From assembly GCA_035648415.1 (NCBI GenBank), contig DASRLO010000040.1, forward strand, positions 14,113 to 78,112: DNA of 64,000 nucleotides, written 5' to 3'. The notes below the pieces were generated by a model, which worked only from the letters and a program-made list of their open reading frames with translations, ran no database searches and was not told where the DNA came from. Source of the stretch: DATARH01 sp035648415. GTDB lineage: Bacteria > Pseudomonadota > Alphaproteobacteria > ATCC43930 > CGMCC-115725. Position numbers and translations under genes: made by a program. Positions 35,701 to 42,958 of this stretch are shown piece by piece; positions within the stretch are counted from its first letter, which is position 1; the number at the start of each line of letters is the position of its first letter.

Positions 35701-36048
35701 CATTGTACCTGTTTTGTTCTAGAGGTAAATCGGCTTCCATAGCGGCAGCCTCGCTAACCCCGCTGGGCGCCCCGGTTTGCTGTTACCTGCTGTTTCCCCG
35801 CTGATATTTCGCTGATATTTCGCTGTTTTCGCCGCTGTTAATTTGCCGACTAACGAGAGAATTACCTTTTAAATCAAATCCTTGAAGCTTGCTTGCGCCG
35901 CGGCCTTGCCGCAAAAACAGCGACGGCCCGCCGGCTGCGGCATCGCCGGAGGGGGCTTCGTGGGCTCGAGTTATCCTATCAATGGACGGAATTGGCCCGG
36001 CAGGCGCATAGTTCGCACAACAGACGCTTCAGCCATGAGGGTCGCGCA
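35701..36048. other. A+T-rich intergenic region upstream of the Rieske oxygenase
   Basis: Nearly 350 bases without a gene. The part 35701-35890 is much richer in A+T than the surroundings and contains six GCTGW units spaced 10-12 bases (35779-35838). The part 35890-36048 returns to high GC. Confidence 0.6.
35779..35838. repeat. Six helically phased GCTGT/GCTGAT repeats
   Basis: GCTGT or GCTGA begins at 35779, 35789, 35800, 35811, 35822 and 35834, spaced 10, 11, 11, 11 and 12 bases. Units three and four are identical 11-mers, CGCTGATATTT. The regular spacing places every unit on the same face of the helix, which suggests an array of protein-binding sites upstream of the oxygenase genes. Confidence 0.7.
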
Positions 36049-37308
36049 ATGTCGGTGCACGATGTCAGGTTTGCCAATGAACATCAGGGCGTGGTGAACT
36101 GGCCGTCGAACGGGATCAGCGAGGTGCCGTTCCGGGTCTATACCGACCGCGAGCAATACGCCCGCGAGCAGGAGACGATCTTCAAGGGCGAGAGCTGGAG
36201 CTATCTCTGCCTCGCGAGCGAAATCCCGAGCCCGGGCGATTGGGTCGCGACGACGATCGGCGAGGTCGCAATCATCGTCGCGCGCGACGAGGCCGGCCAG
36301 GTCAACGCCTTCGTCAACCGCTGCGCCCATCGCGGCAACCTCCTGTGCCTGACCGGCAAGGGCCAAGGGCGCGAGATCACCTGCATCTACCACGGCTGGA
36401 GCTACGACCTCGGCGGCCACCTGACCGGCGTCGCCTTCGAGAAGGGGGTCAAGCGCCAGGGCGGCATGGCGCCCGAGTTCCGCAAGGACGAGCACCACCT
36501 CCAGCGGCTTCGGGTCGCGGAATTGTGCGGCCTCGTCTTCGGCTCGTTCAGCGATCGAGTCGCCGACCTGCAGGCCTATCTCGGGCCGGTCGTGGTCGGC
36601 GGCGTCAAGCGCGTGCTCGACGGCCGCCCGACCCGCATCATCGGCCGCTCGACGCAGATCCTGCCGAACAACTGGAAGCTCTATTTCGAGAACGTCAAGG
36701 ACACCTACCACGCCTCGATCCTGCACTCGTTCCTGACGACGTTCCGCATCAACCGGCTGTCGATGCCGGGCGGGATCAACATCAGCGAGGACGGCGGCAA
36801 CCATTTCAGCTACGCCAAGCTCGACTACGCCGCCGAGGACGCCGACTACAAGGCGGCCAACCTGCGCGCCGACAGCGACCTCAAATTGGCCGACAATTCG
36901 GTCGTCGAATCGGTCGACGAGTTCGGCGACCAGATTTCGGTGCAGATCCTGACCGTCTTCCCCAACATGGTGCTGCAGCAGGTGCGCAACACGATCGCGG
37001 TCCGCGTCATTCGCCCGCGCGGCGTCGACCGGACCGAACTCGACTGGGTGCATCTCGGCTTCGACGGCGACGACGACGCGATGCAGGAGCGCCGCCTGCG
37101 CCAAGGCAATCTGATCGGCGCCGCCGGCTACATCTCGATGGAGGACGGCTGCGTCGGCGGCTTTGTCCAGCGCGCGCTGAAGGACAACGACGACGGCGAC
37201 GGCATCGTGATGATGGGCGGCCACGACGCCGAATCGCAGACCTTCCGCGCCAGCGAGGCGGCGATCCGCGGCTTCTGGAAGAAATACCGCGCGCTGACGG
37301 GCGTGTGA
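36049..37308 (+). CDS. Rieske-type aromatic ring-hydroxylating dioxygenase, alpha subunit
   Basis: The 419-residue protein has a Rieske 2Fe-2S site, C92-x-H94 (NRCAHRGNLL) and C112-x2-H115 (CIYHGWSYD). A C-terminal catalytic domain has the iron site region ENVKDTYHASILH with D218, H221 and H226. These enzymes add dioxygen to aromatic acids with electrons from a separate reductase, which is not encoded here. The pattern is close to anthranilate/terephthalate-type oxygenases, but the substrate is not fixed by sequence alone. ATG 36049 follows GAGGG. The beta subunit is 162 bases downstream, across a palindromic repeat. Confidence 0.9.
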   Translation: MSVHDVRFANEHQGVVNWPSNGISEVPFRVYTDREQYAREQETIFKGESWSYLCLASEIPSPGDWVATTIGEVAIIVARDEAGQVNAFVNRCAHRGNLLCLTGKGQGREITCIYHGWSYDLGGHLTGVAFEKGVKRQGGMAPEFRKDEHHLQRLRVAELCGLVFGSFSDRVADLQAYLGPVVVGGVKRVLDGRPTRIIGRSTQILPNNWKLYFENVKDTYHASILHSFLTTFRINRLSMPGGINISEDGGNHFSYAKLDYAAEDADYKAANLRADSDLKLADNSVVESVDEFGDQISVQILTVFPNMVLQQVRNTIAVRVIRPRGVDRTELDWVHLGFDGDDDAMQERRLRQGNLIGAAGYISMEDGCVGGFVQRALKDNDDGDGIVMMGGHDAESQTFRASEAAIRGFWKKYRALTGV

Positions 37309-37320
37309 AATCGATGATGG

Positions 37321-37443
37321 CCCCTCACCCCAACCCTCTCCCCGCACGCGGGGCGAGGGAGCGCGCCGGCGCAATTGAAACCCCTCGCCCCGCGTGCGGG
37401 GAGAGGGAGGGACCCATCGCGCAGCGATGGGAGGGTGAGGGGC
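37321..37443. repeat. Composite palindromic repeat (CCCTCTCCCCGC type), copy 2
   Basis: CCCTCTCCCCGCACGCGGGG and CCCCGCGTGCGGGGAGAGGG form mirror hairpins, followed by CCCATCGC-GCA-GCGATGGG and GAGGGTGAGGGG. The architecture is that of the 25091-25194 element, with sequence drift. It sits between the alpha and beta subunit genes of one oxygenase. Confidence 0.85.
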
Positions 37444-37470
37444 CGACGCCGACGGTGCAGAGGCCCTGAC

Positions 37471-37944
37471 ATGGCGGACGACAAAGTGCGGCTCGGCATC
37501 CACGAGCTGATCGCCGCCTACGCCGATTGCATCGACGACGACCGGCTCGAGGAGTGGCCGGATTTTTTCGCCGACGATTGCCGCTATCTGGTGACCGACC
37601 GCGCGAGCCACGAGGCCGGGCTCAAGCACGGCATCATCTACTGCGCCTCGCGCGGCATGCTGGCCGACCGCGTGACCACGCTGCGCCGGGTGCTGATGTT
37701 CGAGGCGCACCGCTACCGCCATCTGGTCGGCCCGACCCGCATCCTCGCGCTCGACGGCAAAATGGCCGAGACGCGCTCCAACTTCTTTATCGCGCGGGTC
37801 ATGCACAGCGGCGAGACCAGCCTCTTCGCCACCGGCCGCTACCTCGACCGCATCGATGTCAGCCGCCAGCCCTACCGCTTCACCGAGCGCCTCGTCGTCC
37901 TCGACAGCCAAAAGATCGATACGCTGCTCGTCATCCCGTTGTGA
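37471..37944 (+). CDS. Aromatic ring-hydroxylating dioxygenase, beta subunit
   Basis: The 157-residue protein has the SnoaL-like beta-subunit fold: ELIAAYADCIDDDRLEEWPD at the start, CRYLVTDR, LRRVLMFEAHRYRHLVGPT and TSLFATGRYLDRID. Beta subunits hold together the (alpha-beta)3 oxygenase and can tune its specificity. It follows the alpha gene on the same strand, interrupted only by the repeat. The ATG at 37471 directly precedes ADDKVRLGIHELI; the longer frame upstream reads through the repeat and was rejected. Confidence 0.88.
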   Translation: MADDKVRLGIHELIAAYADCIDDDRLEEWPDFFADDCRYLVTDRASHEAGLKHGIIYCASRGMLADRVTTLRRVLMFEAHRYRHLVGPTRILALDGKMAETRSNFFIARVMHSGETSLFATGRYLDRIDVSRQPYRFTERLVVLDSQKIDTLLVIPL

Positions 37945-37973
37945 CGCGCGGAGTGATCCAACAATAAGGCGCC

Positions 37974-38453
37974 CTATATATGAGGCTCGACTTCTTCGAA
38001 AACCTCCGCGGCCGCCATTATGAAACCTTTAGCGAAGGCATCGCTTACCTCCCCGTCACCGTGCCTTTGCCAAAAATCGTGCCAAGCATATCGGTCCATC
38101 GTTTGTTTTGGATCCATGATAGCTTTTAATGCTTCAACGGTAAAAGGTACCGGGACTTCTTTTATACGAGTCCAATTAGATATGCGTCTAAGTTCGTCGT
38201 ATTCGGATACTTGTTGTGCCCAGATACTTCCGAATTCCCGTCCGGCTCCCTCGCGTTCGCGATCAACTCTCGCCTTGCTCACGCGAAGACGTTCAATGAT
38301 CTGTTCCATGTCGCTCGGATTCCTTCTAAGAGCGTTAAGTGCGACTGCCTCTTTAAAGGCAGCTTGGGCAATGGAGGACCAATTGGCGATTTCACCAATC
38401 GCGTCCATCCGATCTTTGAGTTCTTCCGGTACGTAAAGAGTGATTCGTGGCAT
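37974..38453 (-). CDS. Ribbon-helix-helix protein, low-GC, probably transferred
   Basis: The 159-residue protein starts MPRITLYVPEELKDRMDAI, a CopG/RHH-type DNA-binding ribbon followed by helices. A long helical C-terminal part of unknown fold (about 60-159) follows. The gene is clearly more A+T-rich than its neighbours and points against them, signs of acquisition. No toxin-like partner is adjacent. Two direct repeats 21 bases apart overlap its start and may be its own operator. It could be an antitoxin-like or stand-alone repressor. Confidence 0.7.
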   Translation of the reverse strand: MPRITLYVPEELKDRMDAIGEIANWSSIAQAAFKEAVALNALRRNPSDMEQIIERLRVSKARVDREREGAGREFGSIWAQQVSEYDELRRISNWTRIKEVPVPFTVEALKAIMDPKQTMDRYAWHDFWQRHGDGEVSDAFAKGFIMAAAEVFEEVEPHI

Positions 38454-38483
38454 GTACGTATATTCTAATGCGATGTACGCATA
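38452..38483. promoter_or_regulatory. Candidate operator: two ATGTACGYATA repeats 21 bp apart
   Basis: ATGTACGTATA at 38452-38462 and ATGTACGCATA at 38473-38483 are direct repeats whose starts are 21 bases apart, two helical turns. The first covers the start codon of the ribbon-helix-helix gene. Such proteins bind tandem sites and repress themselves, so autoregulation is plausible. Confidence 0.6.
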
Positions 38484-38545
38484 CTTGGATCGCGACGGTT
38501 CAAATGTCAATACCTCGGCTTCGAGCGAGTGGTCTCAACGTCCTC

Positions 38546-39640
38546 ATGGCTGAAGGCGCGGAAATTCTCTTCGACTGCGAAGGCGGCGTCGGCACCGTGC
38601 TGCTGAACCGGCCGCAGGCGCTCAATGCCTTTACCCTCGGCATGTACCGGCGGTTCGATCCCGCGCTGCGCGCCTGGGCCGGCGACCCGGAAATCCGTGC
38701 CGTGCTGGTCGAGGGCGCCGGCGACCGCGCGTTCTGCGCCGGCGGCGACGTGCGCGCGGTCTACGAGGCGGGCAAGGGCATCGCCGGCGACCCGGACTTC
38801 ACCTCGACATTCTTCGCCGAGGAATACCGCATTATCAGCCGCATCCACCATTATCCCAAGCCCTACATCGCGATCCTCGACGGGATCACGATGGGCGGCG
38901 GCGCCGGGGTGTCGGTCAACGGCGCCTGTCGCGTCGCGACCGAAAAGACGATGTTCGCCATGCCGGAGACCGGGATCGGCCTGTTCCCCGATGTCGGCGC
39001 GACCCGGTTTCTCAACCGCTGCCCCGGGCATGTCGGCCGCTATCTCGGCCTCACCGGAGCGCGGCTCGGCGCGGCCGACGCGATATATTGCGGCTTCGCG
39101 ACGCATTTCGTCCCGCGCGAACGCCTCCCCGAGCTCAAGGCGGCGCTGACCGGCATCGCCTGGCGGCCGGGCGAGGAGCGCGTGCAGGCCGAGGCGGTGC
39201 TGGCCCGCTTCAACACCGATCCCTGTCCGGCGCCGCTCGCGGCGAGGCGCGACATCGTCGACCGCTGCTTCGCCGGCGGCACGGTTGAGGCAATTCTTGA
39301 TGCCCTTGGCCTCGCCGCCCTCGCGGATGAAACCGGCGATACCGGCTGGGCGGCGGAAACTCGCGCCTCACTTCTGACCAAATCGCCGACCAGTCTGCGG
39401 ATTACCTTGCGCCAGCTCATCGTGGGGCAAGGTTTCGACCTCGAAGAGGCACTCAAACTTGAATATCGGATGACCCAGCACGTTATGGCGGCGCACGACT
39501 TCTACGAGGGCGTGCGCGCGGCGCTGGTCGACAAGGACCAGAAGCCGCGCTGGCTTCCGGGAAATCTTGCCGAAATCGGCGAGGCGGCGACGGAATCCTA
39601 TTTCGTGCCGCTGGGCGACCGGGAACTGGCGTTCTACTAG
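38546..39640 (+). CDS. 3-hydroxyisobutyryl-CoA hydrolase
   Basis: The 364-residue protein belongs to the crotonase fold. GNP-type residues are in LLNRPQALNAFT, the oxyanion region is FCAGGDVRAVYEAG and GGGAGVSVNG, and the HIBCH-specific MPETGIGLFPDVGATRFL is present. It frees 3-hydroxyisobutyrate from its CoA ester in valine breakdown. The 3-hydroxyisobutyrate dehydrogenase gene begins 13 bases after its stop, so the pair runs two consecutive steps. ATG 38546 is the first in-frame start after the divergent promoter region; the longer upstream frame crosses the operator. Confidence 0.9.
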   Translation: MAEGAEILFDCEGGVGTVLLNRPQALNAFTLGMYRRFDPALRAWAGDPEIRAVLVEGAGDRAFCAGGDVRAVYEAGKGIAGDPDFTSTFFAEEYRIISRIHHYPKPYIAILDGITMGGGAGVSVNGACRVATEKTMFAMPETGIGLFPDVGATRFLNRCPGHVGRYLGLTGARLGAADAIYCGFATHFVPRERLPELKAALTGIAWRPGEERVQAEAVLARFNTDPCPAPLAARRDIVDRCFAGGTVEAILDALGLAALADETGDTGWAAETRASLLTKSPTSLRITLRQLIVGQGFDLEEALKLEYRMTQHVMAAHDFYEGVRAALVDKDQKPRWLPGNLAEIGEAATESYFVPLGDRELAFY

Positions 39641-39653
39641 GAGGAACCAGGAA

Positions 39654-40547
39654 ATGGCGACGATCGGCTTTATCGGCCTCGGCAATATGGGGGCGCCGAT
39701 GGCCGCCAACCTGCTGAAGTCTCAGCACAAGGTCACCGGCTACGACGTCGTCGCCGGGCCGGCGGGAAACCTCGAGCTGCAGGGCGGCAAGGCGGGGTCG
39801 AGCGTCGCCGAGGTGGCCGCCGCGGGCGACATCGTCGTCACCATGCTGCCGGCGGGCCCGCAGGTCCGCCAAGTCTATCTCGGCCCCGACGGGATCATCG
39901 CCAAGGCCAGGAAGGGCGCGCTGCTGATCGATTGCTCGACGATCGATGTCGAGACCGCGCGCGCGGTCGCCGCGGCCGCGGCCGAGGCCGGTTTCCAGAT
40001 GCTCGACGCGCCGGTGTCGGGCGGGGTCATGGGGGCGCAAGGCGCGACACTGACCTTCATGGTCGGCGGTCCCGACGCCGCCTTCCGCAAGGGCCGGCCG
40101 ATCCTCGCCAATATGGGGCGGACGATCGTCCATGCCGGACCGTCGGGCAACGGCCAGATCGCCAAGATCTGCAACAACATGATCCTCGCCTGCTCGATGA
40201 TCGCGGTGTGCGAGGGGTTTTCGCTGGCCGAGAAGCTCGGGCTGTCGGCGCAGACCCTGTTCGACATCACCAGCACGTCGACCAGCCAATGCTGGGCGAT
40301 GAACAATTACTGCCCGATGCCGGGGCCGGTGCCGGGAGCGCCGTCGAACCGCGGCTATGTGGCCGGGTTCACCGCCGCCAACATGCTGAAGGATTTACGC
40401 TTGTCGCAGCAGGCCGCCGGCACCGCGGCGGCCGCGACGCCGCTGGGCGCCGCAGCGGCCAACCTCTATCAGCTCTTTGTCGATGGCGGCATGGGCGGCC
40501 TCGATTTTTCCGCGATCATGCAGATGATCCGGCGCCAAGGGAAATAG
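39654..40547 (+). CDS. mmsB: 3-hydroxyisobutyrate dehydrogenase
   Basis: The 297-residue protein has the beta-hydroxyacid dehydrogenase motifs: GFIGLGNMGAPMA (NAD binding, residues 5-17), DAPVSGGVMGA (substrate binding, about 118-128) and GNGQIAKICNNM with catalytic Lys171. It oxidises 3-hydroxyisobutyrate to methylmalonate semialdehyde in valine catabolism. AGGAGGAACC lies just before the ATG, and the upstream hydrolase gives the substrate. The specificity is supported by this neighbour more than by sequence alone. Confidence 0.9.
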   Translation: MATIGFIGLGNMGAPMAANLLKSQHKVTGYDVVAGPAGNLELQGGKAGSSVAEVAAAGDIVVTMLPAGPQVRQVYLGPDGIIAKARKGALLIDCSTIDVETARAVAAAAAEAGFQMLDAPVSGGVMGAQGATLTFMVGGPDAAFRKGRPILANMGRTIVHAGPSGNGQIAKICNNMILACSMIAVCEGFSLAEKLGLSAQTLFDITSTSTSQCWAMNNYCPMPGPVPGAPSNRGYVAGFTAANMLKDLRLSQQAAGTAAAATPLGAAAANLYQLFVDGGMGGLDFSAIMQMIRRQGK

Positions 40548-40627
40548 CCCTAATTTAGTCCGTGAGAACGAAAAATTAACACAAATCTCGTTAGGTTCCG
40601 ATCGAACGGCGCCTTAGCGAGGCTGGG

Positions 40628-41101
40628 ATGGACAACGGTTATCTCGATGTGATCGCGCTCGTCGAGCGGCTTCACCGGCATTTTCTCGAGGTCGTGAAGC
40701 TCGAGCTCGACGGGCTCGGCATCCACGACATCAACAATGTTCAGGGCCTGATGCTGTTCAACATCGGCGACGCCGAGATGACGGTCGGCGAGCTTACCCT
40801 GCGCGGTTGCTACCTGGGGTCGAATGTCTCCTACAACGTCAAGAAGATGGTCGAGAACGGCTATCTCGCCCAGGAGCGCTCGGTGCACGACCGCCGCTCG
40901 ATCCATGTACGCCTGACCGAGAAGGGCGCCAAGCTGCGCGACCGGCTGCAGACGATGCATCAGCGCCATGTCGAGATGCTGAACCAGACCGCGATCACCA
41001 ATGAGGATCTGTCGGCGGCGACAGTGACCCTGCGCCGGCTCGAGCGCTTCTGGATCCGCGCCGGCGACCTGGTGCAGCGGCCGGGCCAATACGCCGCCTA
41101 G
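40628..41101 (+). CDS. MarR-family regulator, LdtR-type
   Basis: The 157-residue protein has a MarR winged helix: INNVQGLMLFNIGDAEMTVG, then RGCYLGSNVSYNVKKMVENG (recognition helix) and ERSVHDRRSIHVRLTEKG (wing). This version is a well-conserved alphaproteobacterial subgroup that includes LdtR of Liberibacter, linked there to cell-wall L,D-transpeptidase control and stress. It is monocistronic. The upstream space of about 80 bases is A+T-rich and is a likely promoter. Function in this organism is inferred from the subgroup. Confidence 0.88.
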   Translation: MDNGYLDVIALVERLHRHFLEVVKLELDGLGIHDINNVQGLMLFNIGDAEMTVGELTLRGCYLGSNVSYNVKKMVENGYLAQERSVHDRRSIHVRLTEKGAKLRDRLQTMHQRHVEMLNQTAITNEDLSAATVTLRRLERFWIRAGDLVQRPGQYAA

Positions 41102-41112
41102 CCTCGCGACTA

Positions 41113-41150
41113 TTTGCCCTGGGATTTGCCCTGGGGATTTGCCCTGGGGA
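41113..41150. repeat. Three short tandem repeats (TTTGCCCTGGGGA)
   Basis: Units of 12, 13 and 13 bases (TTTGCCCTGGGA, then twice with one extra G) follow each other between the MarR gene and the phosphatase-like gene. A slippage-prone spacer with no evident role. Confidence 0.8.
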
Positions 41151-41219
41151 TTTGACGGAACGGCGACGGGCTGCAACTCTGCGGCCCGTTTTGCTTTGAT
41201 CGTTCGCGGGAGCCGCCGC

Positions 41220-41654
41220 ATGCCGTCACTGCCGCCCTTGATGAACCTTGCTCCGGGGTTGACCGCCGCCGGAGCGCTCAGCGCCGACAACATCGCGGCG
41301 TTGGCCGCGTCGGGCGTGAAGACGATCATCAACAACCGCCCCGATGGCGAAGATCCGGGTCAGTTTCCCGCCGACGAGGCGCGCCGCCTCTGCGCCGCGC
41401 ACGGCATCGCCTATCACCACATCCCCTTTGTCGGGGCGACGCTGACGACCGCCGATATCGACGCGTTCGAGGCCGCCGTGAAGAGCGCGCCGCCCCCGGC
41501 CGTCGCGCATTGCCGCAGCGGCACCCGCTCGACGATGATCTGGGCGCTGACCCGGATGCGCGCCGGCGAGGACCCGGCGGCGCTGGTTGCGCTTGGAGCG
41601 AGCAACGGGGTGGACATCGCCGCGCTGCCGGCGCTCGCGGCCAAGCTGCTGTAA
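41220..41654 (+). CDS. TIGR01244/DSP-PTPase-like phosphatase domain protein
   Basis: The 144-residue protein has INNRPDGEDPGQFP, then the cysteine phosphatase signature H97-C-R-S-G-T-R103 in AVAHCRSGTRST. This matches the beta-lactamase-hydrolase-like dual-specificity phosphatase domain (TIGR01244). Some relatives take part in sulfide and persulfide handling, where this domain is fused to a metallo-beta-lactamase fold; here it stands alone. CGGGAG precedes ATG 41220. A Fic-like gene starts nine bases after its stop. Confidence 0.85.
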   Translation: MPSLPPLMNLAPGLTAAGALSADNIAALAASGVKTIINNRPDGEDPGQFPADEARRLCAAHGIAYHHIPFVGATLTTADIDAFEAAVKSAPPPAVAHCRSGTRSTMIWALTRMRAGEDPAALVALGASNGVDIAALPALAAKLL

Positions 41655-41663
41655 CCGCCCCTC

Positions 41664-42065
41664 TTGGCCGGCGAACCGCGCTGGGTCACGGCCGAGGCGG
41701 TCGTCGCCTTGAACCGGGAGGCGGTCGCGAAAACCGGCGAGCCGCACCAACTCCTCGACCGCGCCGCGCTGGAGATCGCGGTCAAGCGCCCGTGGAACGT
41801 CTGGGTCTATTTCATGGACCAGGACTACGCGACATTGGCCATGTCGTTGCTGGTCGCGATCGCCGGCGCCAAGGCCTTCGCCGCGGGCAACGAACGCACC
41901 GCCTATCGCGCCGCGGCGGCGCTGCTCGACGCCAACGGCGTCGCGCTCGATCTCGGCGCCAATCGCGAGCGCGCCGAAGAGCGGCTTTTCGAATATTTCC
42001 GCGGCCGGCTGAGCCAAGCGGGCGTCGCCGACTGGTTCAACACGTGGATGAACCCTGCCGGCTGA
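41664..42065 (+). CDS. Fic/Doc-family protein with a degenerate active site
   Basis: The 133-residue protein aligns with death-on-curing toxins: RWVTAEAVVALN, then the Fic core region AIAGAKAFAAGNERTAYRAA. The expected H-x-F-x-D/E-G-N-K-R reads K70-A-F-A-A-G-N-E-R78, so the catalytic His and the NKR lysine are replaced. It is probably inactive in AMP or phosphate transfer. It starts at TTG 41664, close behind the phosphatase gene; no Phd-type antitoxin is next to it. Start and activity are uncertain. Confidence 0.7.
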   Translation: MAGEPRWVTAEAVVALNREAVAKTGEPHQLLDRAALEIAVKRPWNVWVYFMDQDYATLAMSLLVAIAGAKAFAAGNERTAYRAAAALLDANGVALDLGANRERAEERLFEYFRGRLSQAGVADWFNTWMNPAG

Positions 42066-42116
42066 CGCTCATGTAAAACAAACGGGCGCCGCGGCACGCT
42101 TTTACAGGCTCCGGCG

Positions 42117-42560
42117 CTATTTTTTGGCGCGTCCCGCGCGGCGTCCGGTGCCGCGGCCGAGGCCGATCTTCTTGGCGAATTCCGAGCGCTGTTGGGCGTA
42201 TTTCGGCGCCACCATCGGATAATCCTGGGCCAAGCCCCATTTCGCCCGGTATTCGTCGGGAGAAAGATTGTAGGTCGAGCGCAGATGACGCTTCAGCATC
42301 TTCAGTTTCTTGCCGTCTTCGAGACAGACAAGATATTCCGGCGTGATCGACCTGCGGATCGGCACCGCCGGCTTCAGCGCTTCCGGAGCAGGCTCGGCAA
42401 CCAGTCCGTCGAGCGAGCGGAGCGAATTATAAACCGCCTGGATAATGTCGCCGAGTTGCGCGGTGGCCAAGGTATTATTGCTCACGTAAGCGGCCACCAC
42501 TTCGGTGGTCATTCTGAGCAGTTCTTCGTCCGCCGTTTTCGGCACTCCCGCTTCCGCCAT
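42117..42560 (-). CDS. MucR/Ros-family transcriptional regulator
   Basis: The 147-residue protein has the MucR layout: N-terminal oligomerisation part (VVAAYVSNNTLATAQLGDII), then ITPEYLVCLEDGKKLKMLKR with C79, D82 and H92, and SPDEYRAKWGL. A basic tail rich in Gly/Arg/Lys follows. MucR proteins bind A+T-rich promoters as H-NS-like silencers and control surface polysaccharide, motility and virulence genes in alphaproteobacteria. The long A+T-rich region in front of the gene (42561-42790) is the kind of target they bind, so autoregulation is likely. Confidence 0.92.
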   Translation of the reverse strand: MAEAGVPKTADEELLRMTTEVVAAYVSNNTLATAQLGDIIQAVYNSLRSLDGLVAEPAPEALKPAVPIRRSITPEYLVCLEDGKKLKMLKRHLRSTYNLSPDEYRAKWGLAQDYPMVAPKYAQQRSEFAKKIGLGRGTGRRAGRAKK

Positions 42561-42958
42561 GTCCTGCCCCGCCGGATAGAGTGGGTGATCCTAAGTGATA
42601 ATTGCAGCCGAGTTCTTTGATGTCAACGAAAACTCCGATAGGACAGTAATAAATGAGAACCAATTTGGGCAGCAACTTGGCTATAGCTGGTTAACCGGCG
42701 TTATCGCTCGAACATTGACGAGACTGATTAATGCTTGTGCTTTGCGGTGCGCGCGAGAAACCAAGGCATTGTTAAAGCAACGCCGGCGCCGAGAGTGCGG
42801 CACTCTCAACGCGAGTGCTGGTAGCCGGCTGACATCGACACCCGAGATATGGTAGGATCGGGCGAGGTTGGTGTATTCGCCGGCTACCGGCCGGCATCCT
42901 CCCTCTCGTGCCCGATAGGTGATCTCTGACGAACTCCGCCGCCTCCCCCGCCGCCGCC
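42561..42958. other. Divergent intergenic region mucR/glyA
   Basis: About 400 bases without a gene. The half next to mucR (to about 42780) is A+T-rich and suits MucR binding. At 42791-42807 there is a perfect 17-bp palindrome, GAGAGTGCGGCACTCTC, and 42800-42820 also reads GCACTC-N7-GAGTGC. No riboswitch was recognised ahead of glyA. Confidence 0.6.

Noticed and set aside
32986..35703. 905-residue open frame on the minus strand
   Set aside because: It runs across the MFS gene, the start of the Tat amidohydrolase and the Ada gene with no domain similarity; a GC-driven shadow.
42800..42820. CIRCE heat-shock element (GCACTC-N7-GAGTGC)
   Set aside because: The spacer is seven instead of nine bases, the outer TTA/TAA ends are missing, and the downstream gene is glyA rather than a chaperone.
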